A stretch of 64,000 nt of DNA from Bacteroidaceae bacterium (GTDB lineage: Bacteria > Bacteroidota > Bacteroidia > Bacteroidales > Bacteroidaceae), in contig JAFXDG010000036.1 in assembly GCA_017521285.1 (NCBI GenBank), positions 25,470-89,469 on the forward strand, given 5' to 3'. The notes beneath the pieces were generated by a model that saw only the letters and a list, made by a program, of their open reading frames with translations, made no database searches and was not told the origin of the DNA. A program made the translations under genes and the position numbers. Each line of letters begins with the position of its first letter. Within the stretch, counting starts at the first letter, position 1. Below are positions 7,614 through 18,300 of this stretch, one piece after another.

Positions 7614-9500
7614 TTAATAGCTTCCTACGTTGTTGCAGAAATAGTAGAACCACCAGAAGGTGTCTCCGAATGTCGGTTTCAGGACTTCCCCTATTTCCTG
7701 TTCATTCAGGCCTTTCTTCAGGTTATACTGTATGATGCTATTGAATTGTACATATCTGTCCTTGATTTTCTGCTTGTCAAACGGCATTCGGTCTATCTGT
7801 ACTGTTTTCTCCAGGTTGCCGTACAGATAGGCTGCCTCCTGATAGTGTATCGGCATTTCCGAACCGTTGTGGAGGTTGGCGTATTGGAAGAATCGTGGCC
7901 AGAACAATTGGATGTTCTTGCTGATGAGGGCATAGTTCAGTGTCACCTCCTGCAGCAGGCGGCTGTCGATGTTCATGGTGTTCGAGAAGTAGTGCAACAG
8001 ATACATCTCACACAGTCCGTTGTCGCTGTCAAGGTCCTCATTTATATGCTTGTGTAGTTCCTTGACGGTCTTGAACTCATTAGCTTGGGCAATTTTTCCC
8101 GGATAGTTGCAGAATTCTTCAAGTCTTTCTCCTTCTTCGCGGTGGAAGGTGGTCTGTTTTAACAGGTTGACATACTTTCTTGCAACATCATATTCTCCAG
8201 AGACCAAGGCACAACGGGCCAGAATCTTCAAAGTATTGACATCGAATCCGTATTCAACGCCGTTTTCAATGGCCCATCGGGTAGCAAAGTTCAGCTTGCC
8301 GTGGCAATAGTAGAGTAGGGGGGCGGCTGTGTGTACCAAGTGTACCACCAATTCGTCCCGCTTATGGGGCAGTCTGCTTCCATTGTCGTAGTGGAACATC
8401 TGGTTGCCCATCTGGCCCAAGTTCATCAGTGCCAAGTTCTTGAGTATGACCATTTGGCGGGTGGGGGTGTCTTTCCATTCGCGTGCTTCTGTCAACACCT
8501 CTTTCCAATTGCTCTCCTCGGCATGGCGGTACATGCGCATTTCGGCCTGATAGTTGTAGTCGTCAAAATTGGTTACCCAGATGGTCAGGGCACATCCGGC
8601 AATGACGACTACACGGGCGAGGATACTCCACTTTTCTTTCACTTTTTCTAACAGGTTGCCGCAAAGTGCCAGTGCTATACAGCTTGCTGCCATGACGAAG
8701 AAGGGAGCATTGGTTATCCACGACAGGGATTCCTTCAGTACGAATCGGGGGAATCCGAATACCCATGCGTCTTCTATGCGCATTTGGGTGTAGTGCTGAT
8801 ACCACAGCAGGGGCACTACCCCTATCAGTGCAGCGGCATATACGAGGGGGGTATAGCTGTGTTTCCCTCCTTTTTCCTCTTTCTTTGTCGTATAGACTAT
8901 GGCTGTCAACAGTGCACCGAACAGCGCATACCATCCCATCAGAGGATAGCCCACAACGGTCCAGACTCCCAACCAGAGGTATCGCCAATAGCCGCGTATA
9001 TGCTTGCCGGCCCATGTCCCCAGCATCACGAACAGCAAGGCAATGCTTTCGCTGAACCAGTATCCGGGAACCTTCATGTTGTACATCCAATAACCCAGAC
9101 CGATGACGGAACAGAGCATGGCCGTGACAGGAATAAGTGCCAAGTGGCTCCATCTCTTCCCCAAATTGAATGTCTTGATGGTGATGGAATAGATGCCCAA
9201 CCAGATGAGAATCAACAAACAGCTTCCAATGGCCGGGTAATAGAAGAATTGGGTCAGATAGCTGCCGATCCAACGGACAAATCCGTGTGGGGTGGCCATC
9301 AGATCATTCCAGAAAATCGGGTTGGAAAGGAATAGGGAACGTTCCTGTACAGTGAACAGGTAATCGCTGTTCATGCCTATCAGAATCCATCCGGCGAACA
9401 GGGCAAATAGTATGGCCTCCATCCAAGGTTTCCATCCCGGAATGGTTCTCTTGTGTTTTTTAGGGGCCTCCGGACGGGTGGGCGGGTTCTTTTTCTTCAT
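7614..9500 (-). CDS. Large polytopic inner-membrane protein, DUF6057-like
   Basis: 628 residues. A basic N-terminus (KKKNPPTRPEAPKKHKR) is followed by about ten hydrophobic segments over residues 25-320, for example WMEAILFALFAGWILIGM, YPAIGSCLLILIWLGIY and WSILARVVVIAGCALTIWV. The C-terminal half (about 330-628) is soluble and helical and looks TPR-like (LKILARCALVSGEYDVARKY). I recognise it as the Bacteroidetes DUF6057 type of unknown function. The next gene downstream is the CXXCH lipoprotein, a likely partner. No enzyme motif is visible. Confidence 0.65.
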   Translation of the reverse strand: MKKKNPPTRPEAPKKHKRTIPGWKPWMEAILFALFAGWILIGMNSDYLFTVQERSLFLSNPIFWNDLMATPHGFVRWIGSYLTQFFYYPAIGSCLLILIWLGIYSITIKTFNLGKRWSHLALIPVTAMLCSVIGLGYWMYNMKVPGYWFSESIALLFVMLGTWAGKHIRGYWRYLWLGVWTVVGYPLMGWYALFGALLTAIVYTTKKEEKGGKHSYTPLVYAAALIGVVPLLWYQHYTQMRIEDAWVFGFPRFVLKESLSWITNAPFFVMAASCIALALCGNLLEKVKEKWSILARVVVIAGCALTIWVTNFDDYNYQAEMRMYRHAEESNWKEVLTEAREWKDTPTRQMVILKNLALMNLGQMGNQMFHYDNGSRLPHKRDELVVHLVHTAAPLLYYCHGKLNFATRWAIENGVEYGFDVNTLKILARCALVSGEYDVARKYVNLLKQTTFHREEGERLEEFCNYPGKIAQANEFKTVKELHKHINEDLDSDNGLCEMYLLHYFSNTMNIDSRLLQEVTLNYALISKNIQLFWPRFFQYANLHNGSEMPIHYQEAAYLYGNLEKTVQIDRMPFDKQKIKDRYVQFNSIIQYNLKKGLNEQEIGEVLKPTFGDTFWWFYYFCNNVGSY

Positions 9501-9590
9501 GGTTAATGCGTTTGTAGGATGGCGATGGCTGATGGCGTACTGATGTCAATATCGTCGCCAACAGCCATCGTCAAAGTTCTATGCGTCAGG

Positions 9591-10784
9591 TTATTTCAGC
9601 AGAGCCAATGTCTCTTTGATACGCTTCATGGACTCTACAATGTTCTCGTCCGATGTGGCGTAGCTCATGCGGATGCACTCGGGGCTGCCGAAAGCGCCAC
9701 CGCCCACGCAAGCAACGTGGCCCACTTCCAACAGGAACATGGCCAAGTCAGCTGCATTGGCTATGGTGCGTCCTTCGTAGCTCTTGCCGAAGTAAGAGTC
9801 ACACTTGGGGAACAGATAGAAGGCTCCTTGCGGCACATTCACCTCAAAACCGGGGATTTCCTTGGCCAGCTTGACGATGAGGTTGCGGCGGCGCTCAAAG
9901 GCCTGACGCATCTCTTCCACGGGAGCCTGTGTGCCGGTGTAAGCTGCTTCGGCTGCTTTTTGTGATACCGAGCAGGGGCCTGAGGTGTATTGTCCTTGCA
10001 GCTTGTTGCAGGCTTTCACGATCCATTCCGGTCCGGCGATGAATCCGATGCGCCATCCGGTCATGGCGTATGCCTTTGACACACCGTTCACAATGATGGT
10101 GTTCTCCTTCATTTCGGGGAATTGGGCGATACTTTCGTGGGCACCTACGTAGTTGATATGTTCGTAAATCTCGTCGGCAATCACATAAACCTGCGGATGC
10201 TTGGCCAATACGGCAGCCAGTCCGGCCAGCTCTTCTTTGCTATATACCGAACCGGTCGGGTTCGAGGGTGAACACAGAATCAGGGCTTTGGTCTTCGGTG
10301 TGATGGCGGCTTCCAACTGGGCGGGAGTAATCTTGAAATCCTGTTCGATGCCAGCGCGTACGATAACGGGAGTTCCGTCGGCCAGTTTCACCATTTCAGG
10401 ATAGCTTACCCAATAGGGGGCAGGGACAATCACTTCATCCCCTTCGCCTACCAGTGTCATGATGACGTTGCATACCGACTGTTTGGCTCCGTTTGAGCAC
10501 GAAATCTGTGCAGCGGTGTATTCCAGGTTGTTTTCGTTCTTCAGTTTGGCCACGATGGCATTGCGCAGGGCAGGATAACCCGGTACGGGAGAATAGCGTG
10601 AGAAATTCTCATCGACTGCCTGTTTGGCTGCCTCCTTGATGTGGTCAGGAGTGTTGAAGTCGGGTTCACCTACACTCAGGTTGATAACATCGATGCCTTG
10701 AGCCTTCAGCTCACTGCTCTTTTGTGACATGGCAAGCGTCTCTGACGGAGAGAGGCGTTGCAAACGGTCGGATAAGTTGTTCAT
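9591..10784 (-). CDS. aspC: Aspartate aminotransferase, PLP-dependent (class I/II, AspB type)
   Basis: 397 residues, full length for the family. It interconverts aspartate and 2-oxoglutarate with oxaloacetate and glutamate in the cytoplasm, using pyridoxal phosphate. Visible motifs are INLSVGEPDFNTP at the N-terminus, the substrate-carboxylate SNPTG at 174-178, Asp204 in ADEIYEH (pairs with the PLP nitrogen), the Schiff-base Lys237 in SKAYAMTGWR, and the final arginine region GSPECIRMSYA. The short N-terminus and motif spacing fit the I-gamma (AspB-like) subgroup; other aromatic or prephenate specificity cannot be excluded. It lies 34 bases after ribBA on the same strand. Confidence 0.9.
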   Translation of the reverse strand: MNNLSDRLQRLSPSETLAMSQKSSELKAQGIDVINLSVGEPDFNTPDHIKEAAKQAVDENFSRYSPVPGYPALRNAIVAKLKNENNLEYTAAQISCSNGAKQSVCNVIMTLVGEGDEVIVPAPYWVSYPEMVKLADGTPVIVRAGIEQDFKITPAQLEAAITPKTKALILCSPSNPTGSVYSKEELAGLAAVLAKHPQVYVIADEIYEHINYVGAHESIAQFPEMKENTIIVNGVSKAYAMTGWRIGFIAGPEWIVKACNKLQGQYTSGPCSVSQKAAEAAYTGTQAPVEEMRQAFERRRNLIVKLAKEIPGFEVNVPQGAFYLFPKCDSYFGKSYEGRTIANAADLAMFLLEVGHVACVGGGAFGSPECIRMSYATSDENIVESMKRIKETLALLK

Positions 10785-10818
10785 TTAGTTTATTATTTAA
10801 TTTTTAATTCTTCGTTCT

Positions 10819-12036
10819 TCACTCTTCACTTATATGCAGTCTGTGCCCCATCCGGTCCTGTTTGGTCTTCAGGTAGCGTTCGTTGTACTGGTTGGGCTTT
10901 ACTTCAATGGGTACAATCTCTTTGATTGTCAGTCCGTAGGCTTCCAGTCCGATGCGTTTGATAGGATTGTTGGTCAGCAGGCGCATCTGGCGCACACCGA
11001 TGGAACGCAGGATTTCGGCTCCCACGCCATAGTCGCGTTCGTCAGCCTTGAATCCCAGGCAGAGGTTGGCATCCACCGTGTCCATTCCCTCTTCCTGCAG
11101 TTTGTAGGCACGCATCTTGTTCATCAGTCCGATGCCGCGTCCCTCTTGTTGCAGATATACGACTACGCCTTTTCCTTCCTGCTCGATCATCTGCATGGCC
11201 TTGTGCAATTGGGCGCCACAGTCACAGCGTGCCGAGCCCAAGATGTCCCCCGTGGCGCATGATGAGTGTACACGCACCAGTATCGGCTCATTCTCGTCCC
11301 AGGTTCCTTTGATGAGGGCCATGTGTTCCAGACCGTTTGACTTTTGGCGGAAAGCAATCAGTCGGAAATGTCCGTCGGCTGTCGGCATATCCACTTCCAC
11401 GCCCTGTTCCACCATTGATTCTTGTTTCAGGCGGTAAGCTATCAGGTCGCGGATGGCAATGATTTTGATGCCGAAGCGCTGGGCTACCTCCTGCAGTTGG
11501 GGCATACGGGCCATGGTGCCGTCTTCGTTCATGATTTCAATGAGGGCGGCAGCGGGGCGCAGTCCGGCCAACCGTGCCAGGTCAATAGCTGCTTCGGTAT
11601 GTCCGGCGCGGCGCAACACACCCTTGTCCTGTGCGTACAGGGGGCTGATGTGTCCGGGGCGGCCGAAGGTGGCAGCTGTGGATGCGGGGTCTGAAAGTGC
11701 CAGGATGGTAGCGGCCCGGTCGTTGGCCGAAACACCCGTGGTGCATCCTTCCAGTTTATCTACCGTTACGGTAAACGGTGTGCCCAAGATGGATGTGTTG
11801 CGGCTCACCTGATGCTCCAGTTCCAACTCTTCACAGCGCGAGATGGGCAGCGGGGCACACAGTACTCCTCGTCCATAAGTAACCATGAAGTTTACTTTCT
11901 CGGGAGTGATCTTCTCGGCTGCCACAATAAAGTCCCCTTCATTCTCGCGGTCTTCGTCATCGACCACAATCAGGAACTTGCCTTCGCGGAAGTCTTCAAT
12001 CGCTTCTTCAATCGTATTTAGTCTGAATGAATCCAT
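10819..12036 (-). CDS. ribBA: Bifunctional RibBA: DHBP synthase / GTP cyclohydrolase II
   Basis: 405 residues with two enzymes of riboflavin synthesis. Residues 1-200 are the 3,4-dihydroxy-2-butanone-4-phosphate synthase ([11 protein letters not shown] at 26-36; the GHTEA loop near 145-149), which acts on ribulose 5-phosphate. Residues 205-400 are GTP cyclohydrolase II, with zinc ligands Cys260, Cys271 and Cys273 in [17 protein letters not shown] and the catalytic QEGRGIGL loop. Catalytic residues of both halves appear present. No FMN riboswitch fits in the 54-base gap upstream, so expression probably comes from the lptF promoter or a local one. Confidence 0.95.
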   Translation of the reverse strand: MDSFRLNTIEEAIEDFREGKFLIVVDDEDRENEGDFIVAAEKITPEKVNFMVTYGRGVLCAPLPISRCEELELEHQVSRNTSILGTPFTVTVDKLEGCTTGVSANDRAATILALSDPASTAATFGRPGHISPLYAQDKGVLRRAGHTEAAIDLARLAGLRPAAALIEIMNEDGTMARMPQLQEVAQRFGIKIIAIRDLIAYRLKQESMVEQGVEVDMPTADGHFRLIAFRQKSNGLEHMALIKGTWDENEPILVRVHSSCATGDILGSARCDCGAQLHKAMQMIEQEGKGVVVYLQQEGRGIGLMNKMRAYKLQEEGMDTVDANLCLGFKADERDYGVGAEILRSIGVRQMRLLTNNPIKRIGLEAYGLTIKEIVPIEVKPNQYNERYLKTKQDRMGHRLHISEE

Positions 12037-12090
12037 TTGTTATTGTTTTATAGTTATAGTGGCTATGGAATCTGTGGATTCCTATAGTTG

Positions 12091-13992
12091 TTATAGCTCT
12101 TTTATCCTTTCCATTATTTTCTGGTTGGTCTCCTCAATCTTCTTCAAATCCTTGTCCAACCGGCGGCCGAACATCCAGATGCGCAGGTAGAAGATGAGTC
12201 CGACGGGGACTATCAGTCCGCACAACACATTCAGCCACTGGTGTCCCGATGGGCTCTTGTGGGCGCTGACTGACACGATGGGGTATTCGTTCAGCGCGTT
12301 CAGCACTTGCGTGTCGGTGCTGTTGCCCAAGGTCTCGATGATGCTTTCCAGCTCGTCGCTGATCTGTTGTATCACGGTGTCATCCTCGTTGCGGGTAAAG
12401 ATGCGCAGGTAGTTGGGAGCGCGGTCAAACCGCTCTTGGGCGGCGTATGCCTCACACCGTTGGCTGAGTGTTTCCAACCGGCCATATACTTCCGGATAGT
12501 CGGGGTCTTCAATGATGACCTCTTTCTTGAAGATATGCCGTTTGCTTCTGAGTCCCAACAGTTTCATGAAGAAAGCCTTGTAGGCATCTATGTTGAACAC
12601 CACCGAATCGCCGTTGGCCTTGTAGGTGAGCCAGGCTCCCAATGGTATCAGCACCAGGGAACTGATCCACACACCGAACCACATCTGCAGTTCTCCTTCG
12701 CGTGCCATCTTCGAGCCGGTGTTTTCGATAATGTAGTAGAAGATGAACAGTACCACCGAGATGATGACCGGCATACCCAATCCTCCCTTTCGGATGATGG
12801 CTCCCAAGGGGGCACCGATGAAGAAGAAGATAAGGCAGGCCAGGGAGAGTGTGATTTTGCCCCACCACTCTTTCTGGTGGCGGCGTATGTTCTTGTCACC
12901 GTCGCTGGTGATGTAGCTCTTCATGGCCAGTTCCGAACTCTGTGTCTGCGCCCGGCTGAGGGCACTCTGTATCAGTTGTTCCCGTTTCTTGTGGCTCTGT
13001 ACGTTGAACAGGCTGTCCATGTTGATATGGCGTGCCTGGCTCTCCAATCGGGTGGAGTCAACGGAGGTCAGTTCGGGTTTCTTGTAGGTGATTTTCCGCG
13101 AGTCGGTGTAGTAGTCGCGTCCGATGCTGTCGAAACGGGCGGTCATACTGTCGATACTGTGTCCCAAGTCAACCATACCTTTGGCGGCAGCCTGATTGCT
13201 CAGTACGCTGGCATCCATTTGGTTGAAGTTCGCGTCAAATTCGATGAGCGAATGTTTCTCGCGGAATGTCTCCCGGCGATAGGGCACATTCTTTTGTGCC
13301 ATGCTCTGTGTCTTCAGGTTCTCGAACTGCTCCCCGCTGTACAGGTGCAGGTTCAGGAATTTCTTGTCCGGCGTCATCTCCATGCGTCCCGAGTCGGCCA
13401 CAATGATATGTGCATTCTCAAATCCGTCGCTCAGGTTGTATATCATCACGTCGTACAGCATACCCGTTTCCTTGTTCTTCTTCTCCACGTACAGGTTGTA
13501 TCCGTCCAGTTCGTGGTAGAAGGCCCCTTCGGGAATATCCAGTTCGGGCGACTTCTGTTTCATGGAGAATATCAGGGCATACAGTTCCGTTGTGGCCCGT
13601 GGGCCGATGACGTTCTGGAAGTAGAAGGAGATGCAACTGATGACTGTCACCACCACTATAAGTGGCCGCATGACCTTGATGAGCGGGATGCCGGCCGCCT
13701 TCATGGCTAACAGTTCGCACCGTTCGCCGAAGTTTCCGAAGGTGATGAGGGTGGCTAACAGGATGGCCAGTGGCAGGCTCATGGGGATGAGCATCAGGGC
13801 CGAATAGAAGAAGAATTGAGCCAATACCCATATTTCCAGACCTTTTCCTACCAAATCCTCAATCTTTTGCCAGAGGAATTGCATCATGAAGATGAACAGG
13901 CATACGAGGAATGTGCCCACAAACAGTAGCAGGAAACTCTTGATGACGAACAGGTATAACTTCTTTATGCGTAGCATTTCTTTTGTTTTCAC
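12091..13992 (-). CDS. LptF/LptG-family permease (YjgP/YjgQ)
   Basis: 633 residues. The N-terminal transmembrane group ([40 protein letters not shown]) and the cytoplasmic coupling helix ([20 protein letters not shown]) are typical of LptF/LptG, the membrane subunits of the ABC exporter that extracts lipopolysaccharide from the inner membrane. A periplasmic beta-rich domain follows, then three more membrane segments near residues 385-470. About 160 extra residues at the C-terminus end in one more hydrophobic segment and a charged helix, an extension seen in Bacteroidetes members. Whether it is LptF or LptG cannot be settled. A TAATTTTG box on the minus strand at 14006-14013 may be its promoter. 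Confidence 0.85.
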   Translation of the reverse strand: MKTKEMLRIKKLYLFVIKSFLLLFVGTFLVCLFIFMMQFLWQKIEDLVGKGLEIWVLAQFFFYSALMLIPMSLPLAILLATLITFGNFGERCELLAMKAAGIPLIKVMRPLIVVVTVISCISFYFQNVIGPRATTELYALIFSMKQKSPELDIPEGAFYHELDGYNLYVEKKNKETGMLYDVMIYNLSDGFENAHIIVADSGRMEMTPDKKFLNLHLYSGEQFENLKTQSMAQKNVPYRRETFREKHSLIEFDANFNQMDASVLSNQAAAKGMVDLGHSIDSMTARFDSIGRDYYTDSRKITYKKPELTSVDSTRLESQARHINMDSLFNVQSHKKREQLIQSALSRAQTQSSELAMKSYITSDGDKNIRRHQKEWWGKITLSLACLIFFFIGAPLGAIIRKGGLGMPVIISVVLFIFYYIIENTGSKMAREGELQMWFGVWISSLVLIPLGAWLTYKANGDSVVFNIDAYKAFFMKLLGLRSKRHIFKKEVIIEDPDYPEVYGRLETLSQRCEAYAAQERFDRAPNYLRIFTRNEDDTVIQQISDELESIIETLGNSTDTQVLNALNEYPIVSVSAHKSPSGHQWLNVLCGLIVPVGLIFYLRIWMFGRRLDKDLKKIEETNQKIMERIKEL

Positions 13993-14082
13993 GCGTTTCA
14001 GCGTGCAAAATTACTACAAAAAGGGCAGAAGACCGCCCTGTTTTTGTAGTTTTTATGAAATAATTCGTTCCAGGTTCTTGGC

Positions 14083-14469
14083 TTACATGCCGCACAGACG
14101 CATCAGTTGGTTCACTTCGGTGTTCCACAGGTCTGTCAGTTCCTCCACCTCGTCCTCTTCGGCAAAGTCGGTTATCAGCAAGGTATAGTCCCCTGTCAGT
14201 TCGTTGTATTCCATGCGCAGCTCGAAATAGCTTTTGGGATTTTCATCGTCCAGCCAGTGGAAGCGTACGAACGAGTTGGTGCGGTGGTGGGTCATTTCGG
14301 CTTGTCGGATTTCCTCTTTGCTCCATTCGAAGGTGTAGATGCGGTCTTCCACGGTCACATTGTCAGCCATCCAGGTTTGTAGTCCGGTGGGGGTGCCTAT
14401 GGCGTTCCACAGGATGGGGCCGGATACGGCGTTGAGGCTGTATTCAAGGTTGAATTTTCTTTTTGTCAT
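14083..14469 (-). CDS. START-like (SRPBCC fold) domain protein
   Basis: 128 residues with the pattern of the Bacteroidetes START-like family (PF19569 type): an N-terminal strand KFNLEYSLNAVSGPILWNAI, the WM pair of the first helix-to-strand turn (GLQTWMADNV), and a final long helix ELTDLWNTEVNQLMRLCG. Such proteins form a hydrophobic cavity, but this family has no proven ligand. It sits 90 bases upstream of the lptF-like gene on the same strand. No signal peptide, so it is cytoplasmic. Confidence 0.75.
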   Translation of the reverse strand: MTKRKFNLEYSLNAVSGPILWNAIGTPTGLQTWMADNVTVEDRIYTFEWSKEEIRQAEMTHHRTNSFVRFHWLDDENPKSYFELRMEYNELTGDYTLLITDFAEEDEVEELTDLWNTEVNQLMRLCGM

Positions 14470-14602
14470 AATGCTTGTTTTGTTTACGGCTACAAATTAA
14501 ATGTTTTTTTCTTATATATAAGGTATATATGCGCATCTTTTTGCTCTTTTTTGGATATATATGTTTTTTTTGCTCCGTTTCTGAATAAAAAAGTGCAAAA
14601 AG

Positions 14603-14634
14603 TTTGGTCGTTTCAAAAGAAAGGCCTACCTTTG
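14603..14634 (+). promoter_or_regulatory. Promoter of tRNA-Met
   Basis: TTTG at 14603-14606, 20-base spacer, then TACCTTTG at 14627-14634. This is a near-ideal Bacteroidetes sigma-70-type promoter, 18 bases before the tRNA. Confidence 0.85.
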
Positions 14635-14652
14635 CACCCGCAAACGAAAAAT

Positions 14653-14726
14653 GGCGGGATAGCTCAGCTGGTTAGAGCGCATGATTCATAATCATGAGGT
14701 CCCCGGTTCAATCCCGGGTCCCGCTA
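14653..14726 (+). tRNA. tRNA-Met (anticodon CAU)
   Basis: A 74-base cloverleaf: acceptor GGCGGGA pairs with TCCCGCT, D-stem GCTC/GAGC, anticodon stem CATGA/TCATG with loop TTCATAA (anticodon CAU), and T-arm CCCGG TTCAATC CCGGG. The CCA end is not encoded (ACA follows). The first pair is G-U and the gene resembles elongator tRNA-Met rather than initiator. A lysidine-modified tRNA-Ile reading AUA cannot be excluded from the anticodon alone. Confidence 0.93.
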
Positions 14727-14738
14727 CAGGAGAGGAAG

Positions 14739-14770
14739 AGAGTCGCGTCGCATGATGTGGCTCTTTTTTT
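14739..14770 (+). terminator. Terminator after the tRNA
   Basis: Stem AGAGTCGC / GTGGCTCT with wobble pairs and a 10-base loop, then a run of at least seven T. Confidence 0.75.
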
Positions 14771-14804
14771 GTATTCTTTCAGGTCTTCTCAAAGGTACGG
14801 AAAT

Positions 14805-15180
14805 GTACAAAAACTATTTGATTTTTTTAGACGCGGATGACGCGGATGACGCGGATTTTTATGTTCATGTCCAATAAATAGGATGTCAATTTGTCGTACC
14901 TGCTTTTAAAAAAGATTTATTTTTTTCTATCCTTGTCATTCTGAGGACGATAGAACGAAGAATCTGAATACGTCAGCATAGCTGTTTTTTGCTTGCGGCT
15001 ACAGATTTTTTCACTATGTTCAACAACTCGTCTTCACTGCGTTCAGAACGACAGAAACAGCATGGGGAATAATTGAAAAATGTACAACAAATAGCCATCA
15101 TGCTTATCGGGTACAAACATAAAAATCCGCGTTATCTGCGTCATCTGCGTCTGAAAAAATCAAGCAGTTGCATTTTGCAC
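14805..15180. repeat. Nested long inverted-repeat element A
   Basis: The gap between the tRNA and the PL11 gene is filled by a two-layer palindrome. The outer arms (about 14805-14884 and 15100-15180) are imperfect reverse complements centred on GACGCGGATGACGCGGAT on the left and ATCCGCGTTATCTGCGTC on the right. The inner arms hold TGTCATTCTGAGGAC with GAACGAAGAATCTG (14935-14975) and, inverted, a matching segment ending GTTCAGAACGACAG at 15040-15055. No open reading frame is convincing inside. It looks like a non-coding mobile or structural element. Confidence 0.7.
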
Positions 15181-15284
15181 AACCTCAAACCTCAGCCGTA
15201 AATACTCCGAACCTTGAACCGAACAGGAAATGTTAATAAATCATTTATTCTTCCTAAAAAAATACAAGTTGTTCAAATATCGCG

Positions 15285-15292
15285 TATCTTTG
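15285..15292 (+). promoter_or_regulatory. -7 element of the PL11 gene
   Basis: TATCTTTG matches TAnnTTTG, 55 bases before the ATG. No clear -33 element at the best distance. Confidence 0.5.
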
Positions 15293-15347
15293 TCCCGATT
15301 AAGGAATTGTTATAATCGGAAACAACTAATAGTAGAAAATATTGACC

Positions 15348-18300
15348 ATGAAGAAATTCTTATTGCTTATTGTATCGGCATTGATGTGTATGGCTCCGGC
15401 CACCGCACAGCGTGTAATGGAAAATCTTGACCGTGGCTTGGTGGCCATGAAGAAAGGGAACGGGGTCTATCTCAGCTGGCGCCTGTTGGGACAGGAGTGG
15501 TACGACGTGAATTACAATGTCTATCGCGACGGTACGCGCCTGAATGCCGAGCCTTTGGCCACTTCCAACTATTACGATGCAAGTGGCACGACTTCAGCCT
15601 CATATACCGTGCGTGCCGTTGTGCGTGGGGTGGAGCAAGAGGATTGTAAGGCCGTCACCCCTTGGAAGGCCCAGTATATGGACATCCCCATGCAACCGGT
15701 AAAGACCGCTGCGGGTGTGGATATCACGGGTAAATACACCCTCAACGATGCCAGTGCGGCCGACCTCGACGGCGATGGCGACTATGAACTGATTGTCAAG
15801 CGTCAGAACACCGACTTTACCAAGGCCAACACGGCTTATACGCTCTTTCAGGCCTATACCCTTGAAGGTACATTGTTGTGGACCATCAATGTGGGTCCCA
15901 ATATGATAAACGCCAGTCATGTGGAGACTAACTGTATGGCCTACGACTTCAATATGGATGGTAAGGCAGAGGTGGTCATCCGACTGACCGATGGCAGTAT
16001 CCTGCCCGACGGAACCACAGTGGGCAATGCTACGGTGAACTACCGCCCGACCAGCTATTCCGATGGCAACATGGTCTATCAGACACAGGGCGACGAGTGG
16101 CTCTATGTGCTTGAGGGCGAGACGGGTGCTGTGATTGACAACGTGAAGTTCGACGAGACAACCAACAATCTGGCCCGTCGCAGTGCTGCCTTCTGGTGGG
16201 GCAACAACAGCAAGGCATACGGTCACCGTGCCAACAAGTTCCACTTCGGTGCGCCCTATCTGGACGGCCGCAAGCCCAGCATCTATGTGGGACGCGGATG
16301 CTATACCAACATCCACATGGCTACGTTCGACTTGGTGGACAACAAGTTGAAACTCCGTTGGACATACGCCAACGACAATTCGGGTAGCAAATTCTACGGA
16401 CAGGGCTATCACAACTTCTCCATTGTGGATGTGGACGAAGACGGACGCGACGAAATCTGCCACGGCAACATGGTGATTGACGAATATGGAAAGGAACTCA
16501 GTTCGACAGGGTTGGGACATGGCGATGCACAGCACTATGGCGACCTGGATCCCTATCGTAAGGGAATCGAAGGGTTCCGTTGCTTGGAAGACAATCCCGG
16601 AGCTGTCTTTGTGGATGCTGCCACCAATGAGATTCTCTTCCGTTGGATGCGCGGACGTGACAATGGCCGTGCGTTGGCCGGAAACTTTACCGACAATTGG
16701 CCGGGAGCCGAAATGTGGACAACCGACGGCAAGCTGTGGAGCGCCTCGCTCAGCCGTGGTGCTGACGAGACGGTGGCCAACTCTGCTCCGGGTGTCACCA
16801 TGAACTTCCGCATCTATTGGGATGGTGACATTCTGGAAGAGTCGTTCGACTATGTGAACGGCTATGATACCGATGGTGCGGTCTTCAAATACGGTAATTC
16901 GTCGCCCATTTTCACCACTTCGGGATGTGCCACCAATAACCATACCAAGGGAAATCCCTGTATTCAGGCCGACCTTTTTGGCGACTGGCGCGAGGAAATG
17001 GTGCTCCGTACTTCGGACAACAAGAACCTGCGTATCTATACAACGACGGATGTGACCGCGCATCGCAACTATACCCTGATGCACGACAAACAGTACCGTC
17101 AGGCCATCTACTGGCAGATGTCGGGATACAACCAGCCTCCTCATGTCAGCTATTTCTTGGGTAAGGCCGAAGGTATCACCGTGCCCCCTCCTCCTGTGAT
17201 GGATAATGGCCGTACCGTGGTGACCGGTGCCATTACGGCCGACCATACCGGCCAGCATGTGCTGCTGACCGATGAAGCCGGAGGCGAAGTGAATGTGGCC
17301 GAAGGTGCTGCTCCCTACATCCTGACCGTCAACGGCTTGAAGAAAGATTGGACCTTGAAGGGTGCTGCCTTTGCCGGTGACATGCGTCTCGTCAAGCAGG
17401 GACAGGCGGCGCTCACCTTCAGTGGTGATCAGGCCTATACTGGTGTGACCGAACTGTGGGAGGGAGTGACCAACTTCGAAGGCTCGCTCCAAAGCCCGGT
17501 GTGGGTGAACCGTTTTGCCGAACTCAATACCGCTGCTATATATAATAAAGGTATAACGATGGAGTACGGAGCCATCCTCCGTGTGGCCGGTGCCGACAAT
17601 AAGGGTACTGTTACAGCCTCCGACCTTAATCTGAAGAAGGGTGCTGTGGTGGAACTGGATATCTATTCCGACGACTTCTCTGCTGATAAAGTATCTGTGA
17701 ACAATAAGCTGGCCTTGTCAGCCGGGACGGTGTTCCGTTTCGTGCAACACAACAAGGCGGGTGATTCGGCTCCTGCTGCCGGTGATTATCTGATAGCCGA
17801 AGCAGGTGAGATTTCGGGCAGTCTCGCCAATGTGACCATCGAGGGCTTGCAGGGTGTCTCTTGTGAGTTGAAGCAGGAAGGCGGCAAAGTCTTTTTGTCT
17901 GTGGCTGCCATGCGCTCGGCCGGAAGCATCCTGTGGAGTGGTGTGCAGGGCAATGTGTGGGACCTCTTTGCCACCGAGAACTTCCTGTTGGATGCACAGG
18001 GCACTACGTTTGTGACGGGTGACAGTGTGGTATTCGACGAGACGGCAACCGTCAGGACTGTGACCATCAATGAAGAGGTGGTGCCTGCAGCCGTAGTGGT
18101 GAAGGGCGATGCCGACTATACCTTCCAGGGTAAGGGAAACATTGGTGGCGGCGCTTCGTTCCACAAGGAAGGCACAGGCACGCTGACCGTCAACAATGTG
18201 AATGACTATACTGGCAAGACGGTCATTTCGGGTGGAATGGTGAAACCCGCTTCGTTGGCTACAGCCCAGAGTGCCGGTGCATTGGGCGCTCTCAGCAACG

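Noticed and set aside
10819-12090. FMN riboswitch upstream of ribBA
   Set aside because: Only 54 bases separate ribBA from the upstream gene and no RFN-element pattern is visible.
12307-13710. Plus-strand frame of 467 codons opposite the LptF/LptG-type gene
   Set aside because: Shadow; no start context, and the minus strand encodes a clear membrane permease.
14823-15160. Insertion sequence with transposase in the tRNA-PL11 gap
   Set aside because: There are inverted arms but no transposase frame inside and no visible target duplication; recorded as a non-coding repeat only.
15600-17492. Long minus-strand frame of 630 codons opposite the PL11 gene
   Set aside because: Shadow of the PL11 coding strand; composition (His/Ile/Val-rich) is not protein-like.
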